Of a DNA stretch of 64,000 nt, positions 49,438 to 57,519 are shown piece after piece (the first letter of the stretch is position 1; each line of letters opens with the position of its first letter). Position numbers and translations under genes: made by a program. The notes under the pieces were generated by a model. It did no database searches and was not told the origin of the DNA. It saw only the letters and a list, made by a program, of their open reading frames with translations. This stretch comes from Blastococcus sp. TF02-8 (GTDB lineage: Bacteria > Actinomycetota > Actinomycetes > Mycobacteriales > Geodermatophilaceae): NCBI RefSeq assembly GCF_003319175.1, contig NZ_QOHK01000002.1, positions 62,001 through 126,000 of the forward strand, given 5' to 3'.

Positions 49438-51039
49438 GTGGCACAACCCGCTCGGCGCGCGATCGGCTCGATGTCGGTCTCGGGCAAGATCCTCGCCTCC
49501 GTCGCCGTGGCGGTCACCGCCGGAGTGGCGGTCGGAACCGTCGGTGTCGTCTCCCTGAACGAGGCCGCCGACAAGGCCGCGACCAGCTACCGGCAGAGCA
49601 CCCAGGCGCTCGAGCAGGTCGAGGAGATGCGCGCGCAGCTGCTGAGCATCCAGCTCAACCAGACGGCCGGACTGCTCTCGAACACCAGCGCCGAGAACCG
49701 CAAGGCGTGGGCCGACGGTGCCGCGGCCGCCGCCGAGGCCTTCGGCGTCGCGGGCGAGCAGTACCTGAAGACCGCGCCCACCGCCGCGCAGCGCGGCCTG
49801 GCCGAGAAGTCCCTGGCCGACTACGCGTCGTGGACCGAGACCTACGCAGTCACGACCAAGGCATTCGCCGCCGGTGACCTGGCGACGGCCGGCGTCAAGT
49901 ACGCCGAGTCGACCAAGATCATGGCGGCGCTGACCGCGGAGATCGGCGAGCTCGTCAAGTCCGAGAACGTCGAGGCCCGCACCACCGCGGCCGAGGTCGG
50001 CAAGACCAGCGACGACGCGCGGACGCTGCTGGTCGCGGTGCTGGCGATCGGCTCGGCCATCGCCCTCGGAGTGGGCTACCTCGTCGCCCGTGGCATCCGC
50101 CGGCGGCTGCTCAAGGTGCAGGACGTCATCCAGGGCCTGGCCGAGGGTGACCTGACCCGGACGACCGGCATCGAGCAGCGCGACGAGATCGGTGGCATGG
50201 CCGCGGCCCTCGACGTCGCGCAGGAGAGCCTGCGCGAGGTGATGGCCTCCGTGGTGGCCTCGGCCGACGCGGTCGCCGCCTCCTCCCAGCAGCTGTCGGC
50301 CAACTCGGCCCAGATCTCCGCCTCGGCGGAGGAGACCTCGACCCAGTCCGGCGTGGTCGCCGGCGCCGCCGAGGAGGTCTCGCGCAACGTGCAGACCGTC
50401 GCCGCGGGCGCCGAGCAGATGGGTGCCTCCATCCGGGAGATCGCCAGCAACGCCGCCGAGGCCAGCGACGTCGCCGCGCGGGCCGTGACCGCGGCCGAGA
50501 CGACGACGGCCACCGTCGCCAAGCTCGGGGAGTCCTCGGCCGAGATCGGCAACGTCGTCAAGGTCATCACCAGCATCGCCGAGCAGACCAACCTGCTGGC
50601 GCTGAACGCCACCATCGAGGCCGCCCGCGCCGGTGAGGCGGGCAAGGGCTTCGCGGTCGTGGCCAACGAGGTCAAGGAGCTGGCCCAGGAGACCGCCAAG
50701 GCCACGGAGGACATCGCGCAGCGGGTCCTCGCCATCCAGGGCGACACGAGCGCCGCCGTGACCGCCATCGAGGAGATCAGCAGCATCGTCGCGCAGATCT
50801 CCGACCGCCAGACCACCATCGCCTCCGCGGTGGAGGAGCAGACCGCGACCACCAACGAGATGTCCCGCTCGGTCCAGGAGGCCGCCGGCGGCACCGGCCA
50901 GATCGCCGCCAACATCTCGAACGTCTCCGGCGCCGCCGACGCGACCAACCAGGCGCTGGGCCAGACCCGCGTGGCCGTCGACGAGCTCTCCCGGATGGCC
51001 GCCGACCTGCGCGGCGCGGTCGGGAGGTTCACCTTCTAG
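49438..51039 (+). CDS. Methyl-accepting chemotaxis protein 6
   Basis: A 533-residue receptor from a GTG. TM1 is about 15-37, the sensor about 38-198 ([19 protein letters not shown]), TM2 about 199-219, HAMP about 220-272, then the signalling hairpin. The C-terminus is VGRFTF. The membrane-proximal helix has small swaps from the others ([11 protein letters not shown] instead of [11 protein letters not shown]), making it the most divergent signalling half. Confidence 0.93.
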   Translation: MAQPARRAIGSMSVSGKILASVAVAVTAGVAVGTVGVVSLNEAADKAATSYRQSTQALEQVEEMRAQLLSIQLNQTAGLLSNTSAENRKAWADGAAAAAEAFGVAGEQYLKTAPTAAQRGLAEKSLADYASWTETYAVTTKAFAAGDLATAGVKYAESTKIMAALTAEIGELVKSENVEARTTAAEVGKTSDDARTLLVAVLAIGSAIALGVGYLVARGIRRRLLKVQDVIQGLAEGDLTRTTGIEQRDEIGGMAAALDVAQESLREVMASVVASADAVAASSQQLSANSAQISASAEETSTQSGVVAGAAEEVSRNVQTVAAGAEQMGASIREIASNAAEASDVAARAVTAAETTTATVAKLGESSAEIGNVVKVITSIAEQTNLLALNATIEAARAGEAGKGFAVVANEVKELAQETAKATEDIAQRVLAIQGDTSAAVTAIEEISSIVAQISDRQTTIASAVEEQTATTNEMSRSVQEAAGGTGQIAANISNVSGAADATNQALGQTRVAVDELSRMAADLRGAVGRFTF

Positions 51040-51073
51040 GACAACCGGTCCGCTAGAACAACCCTGTCCGGCA

Positions 51074-51112
51074 GACGCCGGTGGTCCCCGGATATCGGGG
51101 GCCACCGGCGTC
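51074..51112 (+). terminator. Terminator after MCP6
   Basis: A 17-base stem with one mismatch (arms 51074-51090 and 51096-51112) and loop GATAT, again with the GACGCCGGTGGT core. Confidence 0.84.
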
Positions 51113-51144
51113 CGTCGTCTTCGGAGGCCGGGAGAAATGGCTCG

Positions 51145-51152
51145 TGTCGACA
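51145..51152. promoter_or_regulatory. TGTCGACA operator candidate, MCP7
   Basis: Perfect palindrome 176 bases before the MCP7 start, followed after 10 bases by GGTCACC (51163). Confidence 0.66.
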
Positions 51153-51328
51153 TGGGAAATGCGGTCACCGACCTTTCTCGACCGGCCCGTCCGACACGCA
51201 CGGAACGGCTTCGGACACCACGTCACCCCCTTTATCGTTCGGTCACCGGTCGCGCCGTTCGCGCACCGTTCCCCGGGGCTGCCGCGCATCCGTCGCGCGC
51301 ATCCACCACATCGTCTGGAGTTCCTCCC

Positions 51329-52993
51329 GTGAGCACTGCCCGCACCTCCTCGAGCCCGAAGGTCGCCCGGACCGGCCTCCGGCGCCTGGGCGACGTCCGC
51401 ATCGGCCGGCGACTGGGCCTGGCCTTCGGCGCCGTCGGCAGCCTCGTGCTGGTCAGCGCCGCCGCAGGCCTCATGGCCGTCGCCGAGCAGCAGGACCTGG
51501 CCGAGCAGCTGGAGAAGACCGGCGCCGTCCTCCAGATGGCGGAGACCGCCCGCTTCCAGATCGCCGACGCCACCGGGTGGCAGGGGCTCGTCCTCGCGGA
51601 CACGGCCGCCTACGGCCCCGCTGCGGCGCTCGGGCCGGACGCCTACAACCGCTCGGGGATGCTCGAGGCCAAGGACGCGATCTACGCGTGGCTCGACGGG
51701 GCCGACACCTCGGGCATGGACGCCGACGAGAAGGACGCCTTCGACAAGCTGGAGCCCGCCTGGGACAACTGGTGGAACTGGGACGCGCAGGTCGTCAACT
51801 GGATCTCCACCGGCGGGGACGCCGGCTACCGCACCGCGCTGGAGAGCATCAACGGCGGTGACGCAGGCGCCGGCTACGGCATCGTCCTCGGTCTCGCCGA
51901 CCAGATCCAGCAGTCGGCCACCGACCGGATGGCAGACCTCGGCGCACAGCAGCGCGACGCCCGCGAGCGCGCCACTCTGATCCTCTCCGTGGTCGGTGGG
52001 CTGGCCGTGCTGCTCGCGGTGATCGCCTCGGTCGCCGCGGCCCGTTCCATCGTGCGGCCGCTCCGCCGGGTGCAGGCCTCGCTGGAGGCCGTCGCCGGGG
52101 GCGATCTGACCCGCACGGCCGACGTCACCTCCCGGGACGAGGTCGGCCAGATGGCCGCTTCACTGGCCACGGCCCAGGAGAGCCTGCGCCGGCTGGTCAG
52201 CTCCGTCGTCGCCTCGGCGGACGCCGTGGCCGCGAGCAGTGAGGAGCTGTCGGCGTCGTCGGCGCAGATCGCGGCCTCGGCCGAGGAGACCTCGGCCCAG
52301 TCCGGCGTGGTCGCCGGTGCCGCTGAGGAGGTCTCCCGCAGCGTGCAGACCGTCGCCGCCGGAGCCGAGGAGATGGGTGCCTCGATCCGGGAGATCTCGC
52401 AGAACGCGGCGGAGGCCAGCCAGGTCGCCACGCGGGCCGTCTCGGCGGCGGAGACGACGACGGCGACGGTGGCCAAGCTGGGGGAGTCCTCGGCGGAGAT
52501 CGGCAACGTGGTCAAGGTGATCACGAGCATCGCGGAGCAGACGAACCTGCTGGCGCTGAACGCCACGATCGAGGCGGCGCGTGCTGGTGAGGCGGGCAAG
52601 GGGTTCGCGGTCGTGGCCAACGAGGTCAAGGAGCTGGCGCAGGAGACGGCGAAGGCGACCGAGGACATCGTCCGCCGGGTCGAGGCGATCCAGGGCGACA
52701 CGACCGCGGCGGTGGCCGCGATCGAGGAGATCAGCAGCATCGTCGCGCAGATCTCCGACCGGCAGACCACCATCGCCAGCGCGGTGGAGGAGCAGACGGC
52801 GACCACCAGCGAGATGTCGCGGTCGGTGCAGGAGGCCGCCGGTGGCGCCGGGCAGATCGCCGACAACATCGGCAGCGTGTCGACCGCCGCGGAGTCGACG
52901 ACCCAGTCGCTGACCCAGACCCGGACCGCCGTCGACGAGCTGTCGCGGATGGCGGCGGGTCTGCGCTCCGAGGTCGGTCGCTTCACGTACTGA
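51329..52993 (+). CDS. Methyl-accepting chemotaxis protein 7
   Basis: A 554-residue receptor. TM1 is about 28-50, TM2 about 213-233, HAMP about 234-286, and the hairpin about 290-550. The sensor (about 51-210) is Trp-rich ([15 protein letters not shown]) and unlike the other six. The C-terminus is VGRFTY. The GTG at 51329 follows CTGGAG; an upstream in-frame ATG at 51137 lies next to the operator and is unlikely. No clear terminator follows, so it may read into cheA. Confidence 0.92.
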   Translation: MSTARTSSSPKVARTGLRRLGDVRIGRRLGLAFGAVGSLVLVSAAAGLMAVAEQQDLAEQLEKTGAVLQMAETARFQIADATGWQGLVLADTAAYGPAAALGPDAYNRSGMLEAKDAIYAWLDGADTSGMDADEKDAFDKLEPAWDNWWNWDAQVVNWISTGGDAGYRTALESINGGDAGAGYGIVLGLADQIQQSATDRMADLGAQQRDARERATLILSVVGGLAVLLAVIASVAAARSIVRPLRRVQASLEAVAGGDLTRTADVTSRDEVGQMAASLATAQESLRRLVSSVVASADAVAASSEELSASSAQIAASAEETSAQSGVVAGAAEEVSRSVQTVAAGAEEMGASIREISQNAAEASQVATRAVSAAETTTATVAKLGESSAEIGNVVKVITSIAEQTNLLALNATIEAARAGEAGKGFAVVANEVKELAQETAKATEDIVRRVEAIQGDTTAAVAAIEEISSIVAQISDRQTTIASAVEEQTATTSEMSRSVQEAAGGAGQIADNIGSVSTAAESTTQSLTQTRTAVDELSRMAAGLRSEVGRFTY

Positions 52994-53039
52994 CCCGGCC
53001 ACATTTCCGGCGCCGGTGGTCGGTTGTGGGCGATGGACT

Positions 53040-53047
53040 GCCGATAA
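53040..53047 (+). promoter_or_regulatory. cheA: GCCGATAA element before cheA (sigma-28-type -10 match)
   Basis: GCCGATAA is the exact -10 consensus of FliA/WhiG sigma factors and lies 105 bases before the cheA start. No matching TAAA -35 is seen at 15 bases, so the promoter is doubtful. Confidence 0.35.
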
Positions 53048-53152
53048 CCACGGAGACGGCGCGGGCCGACGGATTCACCTTGACTCCGCCCAGCGCCCGC
53101 CGATGACACAGCGGGGCCTACCGCGCTCCCGCACAGCAGAGAGAAGGCAGCA

Positions 53153-55543
53153 GTGGACGGTCTGGACGACATCGTCGAGGAATTCCTCGTCGAGAGCCAC
53201 GAGAACCTCGACCAGCTCGACGCCGACCTGGTCGCTCTCGAGAAGGAGCCCGACTCGCGCGAGCGGCTGTCGAGCATCTTCCGGACCATCCACACCATCA
53301 AGGGCACCAGTGGCTTCCTGGCCTTCAACCGGCTGGAGGAGGTCACGCACGTCGGCGAGAACATGCTCTCCCGGCTGCGAGACGGCGAGCTCGAGCTCAC
53401 CCCGCACCGCACCAGCGTCCTGCTGCAGATGGTCGACACCGTCCGCTCCCTGCTGACCACCATCGAGGCCAGCGGTGGCGAGGGTGGCGTGGACGTCTCC
53501 GCCGTCGTCGCGAACATCAGCGCCGCCATGGAGAACGGCGACGGGCCGGCCACCGAGGCTCCCGCCGCCGAGGCCGCCCCGGCCGCGAAGGCGCCGGCCG
53601 CTAAGAAGGCCCCCGCTGCCAAGAAGGCCCCCGCCAAGCGCACCACCCGCGCCAAGGCCGCCCCGGCCCCCGTCGTCGAGGAGACGATCGAGGAGCCGGT
53701 CGCGGAGCTGCCCGTAGACCTGCCCGTGGAGCCGGCGCCGCCGGCCGTCGTCGCCGAGGAGAACCCGGTGTCCGAGCCCGCCGTCGCAGACCACCCCGAG
53801 GGGGAGGCTGCGCACCCCGACGCCGCCGGCGGCCAGGCCCGCCGGGCCGTCGCCGACAGCACGATCCGGGTGGACGTCGACCTGCTCGACGAGCTCATGC
53901 TGCTCGTCGGTGAGCTGGTCCTCACCCGCAACCAGATCGTGCAGTACGTCGGACGCTCGACCGACACCGACCTGGTGCGCGCCTCGCAGCGCCTGAACCT
54001 GATCGCCAGCGAGCTGCAGGAGGGCGTCATGAAGACGCGCATGCAGCCGATCGACCACATCTGGTCGAAGCTGCCGCGCGTCGTCCGCGACCTGGGCCTG
54101 CAGCTGAAGAAGTCCATCCGCCTGGAGATGGAGGGCCGGGAGACCGAGCTCGACAAGACCCTCCTCGAGGCGGTCAAGGACCCGTTGACCCACCTCGTCC
54201 GCAACTCGGTGGACCACGGCATCGAGGCGCCCGAGGACCGCAAGAAGCTCGGCAAGCCGGCCGAGGGTGTGCTGACCCTGCGCGCCCGCCACGAGAGCGG
54301 CCAGGTCGTGGTCGAGGTGGCCGACGACGGCGCCGGGATCGACCCGGTGAAGCTGGGCGCCAAGGCCGTGCAGCGCGGTCTGCTCACGCAGGAGGCGCTG
54401 GGCCGGATGAGCCCGGCCGACATCCTCCAGCTGATCTTCCTCCCCGGCTTCTCGACGGCGGCGGCGGTCACCAACGTCTCCGGCCGCGGTGTCGGCATGG
54501 ACGTCGTCAAGACCAACATCGAGTCCATCGGCGGCACCATCGAGGTCGAGTCCGACCCGGGCGTGGGCACCGTCTGCCGGCTGCGCATCCCGCTGACGCT
54601 GGCGATCGTCCCGGCGCTCACGGTCGAGTGCGCCAACGACCGCTACGCCATCCCGCAGATCAGCCTGCAGGAGCTGGTCAGCCTCGACGCCGAGAAGGCC
54701 GCCAACGCGGTCGAGGAGGTCGGCGGCGCCCAGGTCTACCGCCTGCGCGGCGAGCTGCTCCCGCTGGTCCGCCTGACCGACGTCCTGGGTCTCACCTCCG
54801 AGCGGCACGACGGCCACGTCGTCATCGCCGTCCTGCGGTCCGAGGGCCGGCGGTTCGGCCTGGTCGTCGACCGGGTTATCAACACCGAGGAGATCGTCGT
54901 CAAGGCCGTCGGTGGCCAGCTGAAGGCGATCGGCCTCTACTCCGGCGCCACCGTCCTGGGCGACGGCACGGTGGCTCTCATCCTCGACGTGCAGGCCCTG
55001 GCCCGCCGGGCCCTGCGCACCGAGAGCGTGGACCGCCAGGAGTCCCGCGCCTCGGTGAGCGAGGCCGCCGCGGCCGAGACCGAGCGCCAGCGGATGCTGC
55101 TGGCGGCGATCGGTGGCGGCCGCCGGGTGGCGATCCCGCTCGACACGGTCACCCGCCTCGAGCAGGTCAAGACCGAGACGGTGGAGAAGGTCGGCAACCG
55201 CGAGGTGGTCCAGTACCGCGGCGCGATCCTGCCGATCGTCCGGCTGGACCGGCACCTGGGCGCCTACGGCGAGACCGACCAGGAGGTCCTCGAGGTCATC
55301 GTCTACTCCGACCACGGCCGCAGCGTCGCGATCGTCGTGGAGGAGATCCTCGACATCGTCGACGGCGAGGCCGCGGTGCGCAGCGACATCGACGACATGG
55401 GCCTGCTCGGCTCGGCCGTCCTCGGCGACAAGGTGACGGAGCTGCTCGACGTCCGCGCCGCGATCCTGGCCGCCGACCCGGCGTTCTACTCGCACCCCAC
55501 CACGACGCCGGCCGGCGTCCCCGACTCCCTGCTGGAGGTCTGA
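53153..55543 (+). CDS. cheA: Chemotaxis histidine kinase CheA with tandem CheW-like domains
   Basis: A 796-residue kinase. The HPt domain is about 1-110 with phospho-acceptor H47 (TIHTIKGTSGF). A long linker (about 130-235) is rich in Ala, Lys, Pro and Glu, with repeated AAKKAPAAKKAP, in the place where a P2 domain would be. The dimerisation helices are about 238-300. The ATPase has HLVRNSVDHG, VADDGAGID and GRGVGMDVV. Two CheW-like regulatory domains follow, about 485-625 and 640-780, where one is usual. GTG start with AGAAGG upstream. It is followed 1 base later by cheW. Confidence 0.96.
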   Translation: MDGLDDIVEEFLVESHENLDQLDADLVALEKEPDSRERLSSIFRTIHTIKGTSGFLAFNRLEEVTHVGENMLSRLRDGELELTPHRTSVLLQMVDTVRSLLTTIEASGGEGGVDVSAVVANISAAMENGDGPATEAPAAEAAPAAKAPAAKKAPAAKKAPAKRTTRAKAAPAPVVEETIEEPVAELPVDLPVEPAPPAVVAEENPVSEPAVADHPEGEAAHPDAAGGQARRAVADSTIRVDVDLLDELMLLVGELVLTRNQIVQYVGRSTDTDLVRASQRLNLIASELQEGVMKTRMQPIDHIWSKLPRVVRDLGLQLKKSIRLEMEGRETELDKTLLEAVKDPLTHLVRNSVDHGIEAPEDRKKLGKPAEGVLTLRARHESGQVVVEVADDGAGIDPVKLGAKAVQRGLLTQEALGRMSPADILQLIFLPGFSTAAAVTNVSGRGVGMDVVKTNIESIGGTIEVESDPGVGTVCRLRIPLTLAIVPALTVECANDRYAIPQISLQELVSLDAEKAANAVEEVGGAQVYRLRGELLPLVRLTDVLGLTSERHDGHVVIAVLRSEGRRFGLVVDRVINTEEIVVKAVGGQLKAIGLYSGATVLGDGTVALILDVQALARRALRTESVDRQESRASVSEAAAAETERQRMLLAAIGGGRRVAIPLDTVTRLEQVKTETVEKVGNREVVQYRGAILPIVRLDRHLGAYGETDQEVLEVIVYSDHGRSVAIVVEEILDIVDGEAAVRSDIDDMGLLGSAVLGDKVTELLDVRAAILAADPAFYSHPTTTPAGVPDSLLEV

Positions 55544-55544
55544 C

Positions 55545-55991
55545 ATGACCGCCCCGACCGCAGCCCCCGCCACCAGCGGGCAGCTGGCCACCTTCCGGCT
55601 CGACGGCGACCTCTACGGCGTGGAGGTGGAGCACGTGCAGGAGGTGCTCCGCAGCCAGCAGCTCACCCGCGTCCCGTTGGCGCCCACCGCCGTCGCCGGG
55701 CTGATCAACCTGCGCGGCCAGGTCGTGACCGCGATCGAGCTGCGGGAGCGGCTCGGCCGCCCGCCGCGTCCCGAGGGCACCGACGCCGTCGTCATCGTCG
55801 TGCGGCTGCACGGCGAGGCGGTCAGCCTGCTGGTGGACTCCATCGCCGACGTCGTCGACGTGGACGCCAGCGACTTCGAGGCCCCGCCGGACACGCTGGA
55901 GGGCCAGGCCCGCGACCTGATCCGCGGCGCCTACAAGCTGCACGGTCAGCTGCTGCTCGCCCTGGACGTGCAGAAGGCGGTCTCCGCCTGA
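55545..55991 (+). CDS. cheW: Chemotaxis coupling protein CheW
   Basis: A 148-residue SH3-like adaptor that bridges receptors and CheA. It shows FRLDGDLYGVEVEHVQEVL, VAGLINLRGQVVTAIELRERLG and LLVDSIADVVDVD, the usual CheW marks. It begins 1 base after the cheA stop and ends at a strong terminator. Confidence 0.95.
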   Translation: MTAPTAAPATSGQLATFRLDGDLYGVEVEHVQEVLRSQQLTRVPLAPTAVAGLINLRGQVVTAIELRERLGRPPRPEGTDAVVIVVRLHGEAVSLLVDSIADVVDVDASDFEAPPDTLEGQARDLIRGAYKLHGQLLLALDVQKAVSA

Positions 55992-56036
55992 TCTGATCAC
56001 TCATGGTGATCGCGCAGTAACACAGCTCAGCCGAAC

Positions 56037-56089
56037 ACGCGGCCGTCATCCCCTCGCTCTCCTGCGATGGGGTGACGGCCGCGTGGCTT
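56037..56089 (+). terminator. Rho-independent terminator after cheW
   Basis: A stem of about 16 pairs with one bulge (arms from 56037 and to 56084), followed by GGCTTTT. It is the most classical terminator in the window and ends the cheA-cheW transcript. Confidence 0.85.
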
Positions 56090-56150
56090 TTCCGGCCCCG
56101 GGGCACCAGCATGGGACGACGCACGAGCCCGAGACGCTGGAGGACCTGCC

Positions 56151-57053
56151 ATGCCCTACTCGCTGGTCAGCGCCGCCACGCTGGGTTTCGACCTCGTCCG
56201 GCTGCCCGCCGGTCGCCAGGTCGCCGAGGTGCTCCTCACCGGGTTGGGCGCCGACGCGGCCGCCGTCGCCCGGCTCGCCGCCGTCCACTCCGCGCGCGGG
56301 CTGGACCGTGAGCGGCGCGGGGTCCGCGTCGTCCGGTCGCGCCGCGCCCGCGAGATGGCCGCCGGTGTCCCGCACATGCGCTCGGCCGCCGACGCCGCCC
56401 ACGGCGCCGGGGACCGCACGGCGCTCCTGGTGGCCCAGCTCGAGCAGGGCACCATCGGTGACGCGCCGACCCTCGAGCGCCTGCTCCGCGAGGACGTGCT
56501 GGGTCGTGAGCACCCGCTGCGCGCCGACGTCGACGTCGATCTCTGGGACGAGGCCACCGAGGTCCTGGCCGACGCCGCCGTGGGCTTCTGGGCCGCCGGT
56601 GTGCTGCCGCCGCTCGTGCGGCGGGAGCTGACCGCCGCGTTCGACAAGGCCCAGGACGCCGGTCCACTGGCCACCTCCGCCGGCTGGGGCCTCGGCCCCG
56701 CCGAGCCCGAGCTCACCGCCTTCCTGGACGCGGTGCGCGACCTCGACGAGCTGGGCCGTACCCGGTGGCGGCTCGCCGTCGACGAGGGGCGGGCCGCGCA
56801 CCGCCCCTGGGCGACCGCCATGCACGAGGCCTCCTGGGCCGCGCACGTGTCCGGGCGCACCCGGGCGCTGGCGGCCGCTCAGCTGCTCGCCGTCCAGGCG
56901 TTCCTCGACGGTGGCTTCGACCTGCGAGACGGCGCCGCGGGCGTCTGGAACGCGATCGCCGGCGTCGTGCAGGCGATCGTCCTGGACGACCTCCTGGGCG
57001 AGGAGTCCGCCACCGTCCTGCGCGCCCCGTCCGGGCGCATCGCCGGCGCCTGA
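56151..57053 (+). CDS. Hypothetical protein inside the chemotaxis island
   Basis: A 300-residue, soluble, largely helical and Ala/Leu/Arg-rich protein that I cannot assign. It starts MPYSLVSAATLGFDLVRLPAGRQVAEV. The middle has DLWDEATEVLADAAVGFWAAGVL, and the C-terminus is rich in short-chain helices. No cofactor motif or membrane segment is seen. It has its own short transcription unit between two strong terminators (56037 and 57070), between cheW and the cheB operon. The reading frame is clean with normal codon use. Confidence 0.7.
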   Translation: MPYSLVSAATLGFDLVRLPAGRQVAEVLLTGLGADAAAVARLAAVHSARGLDRERRGVRVVRSRRAREMAAGVPHMRSAADAAHGAGDRTALLVAQLEQGTIGDAPTLERLLREDVLGREHPLRADVDVDLWDEATEVLADAAVGFWAAGVLPPLVRRELTAAFDKAQDAGPLATSAGWGLGPAEPELTAFLDAVRDLDELGRTRWRLAVDEGRAAHRPWATAMHEASWAAHVSGRTRALAAAQLLAVQAFLDGGFDLRDGAAGVWNAIAGVVQAIVLDDLLGEESATVLRAPSGRIAGA

Positions 57054-57069
57054 CCTCCGGCGTACTCGA

Positions 57070-57094
57070 GCCCGCCCCCGACCCGGGGGCGGGC
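57070..57094 (+). terminator. Terminator after the hypothetical gene
   Basis: A perfect 10-base GC stem (GCCCGCCCCC with GGGGGCGGGC) and 5-base loop, 17 bases after the stop. Confidence 0.8.
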
Positions 57095-57254
57095 CGCTCC
57101 GCGTCGGTCTCGACGCCCCTCCGGTGACCGTCCCGGAGCCGGCCCCCTGGCACCGGTCGGCGGCGCCGGCCGGCGCCCCCCGTCGCCCCTCCGCGAGCGC
57201 CCCGTGAGGGTGGAACCGCAGGTGGGCGCGGCGTCTCCCGTCGCTGCGGAGATC

Positions 57255-57275
57255 ACCATTCCCGCCGTGTCGACA
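57255..57275. promoter_or_regulatory. cheB: TGTCGACA operator candidate, cheB operon
   Basis: TGTCGACA (57268-57275) is preceded by ACCATTCCC (57255-57263), as at MCP3. It ends 244 bases before the cheB start. TGTCAA follows 11 bases later. Confidence 0.63.
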
Positions 57276-57441
57276 AATTGCTGAAATGTCAATTCGACAG
57301 GCCAGCGAAGGGTCGCCGGAATGTTGGTAACGGATGTGCGCGGCGGCTTCACATCGCGGTTGTTACAGGCGATGCTTCTGGTGCGAAAGGGGCGTCGGAC
57401 ATCCGCCGGCGAAGTATCCGGACGTGCACAATCGATCCCGC

Positions 57442-57468
57442 TCAAGCATCGGGAATTGTTGCCGATAC
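57442..57468 (+). promoter_or_regulatory. cheB: Sigma-28/WhiG-like promoter candidate before cheB
   Basis: TCAA (57442-57445), 15 bases, then GCCGATAC (57461-57468), against the flagellar/WhiG consensus TAAA-N15-GCCGATAA: two mismatches. It lies 51 bases before cheB. Confidence 0.5.
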
Positions 57469-57519
57469 AACGAAGAACAGCGCACCGGAACCACGGTGCG
57501 CGGCGGGGGAGGGTGCGCG

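Larger units (their letters stand above)
57054..57519 (+). other. Intergenic region before the cheB operon
   Basis: 466 bases without a convincing gene. It holds the terminator at 57070, the TGTCGACA operator at 57268, and a sigma-28-like promoter at 57442-57468. The middle is AT-richer than the genome norm. Confidence 0.65.

Noticed and set aside
34415-51032. Long open frames of 300-400 codons on the strand opposite each MCP gene
   Set aside because: They mirror the MCP genes exactly and are rich in Ser/Ala/Thr as expected from reading such GC-rich genes backwards; none has a ribosome-binding site or a recognisable domain.
51137-51328. N-terminal extension of MCP7 from the ATG at 51137
   Set aside because: It would put the start on top of the TGTCGACA operator, adds a non-conserved leader, and the GTG at 51329 has the same context as MCP1.
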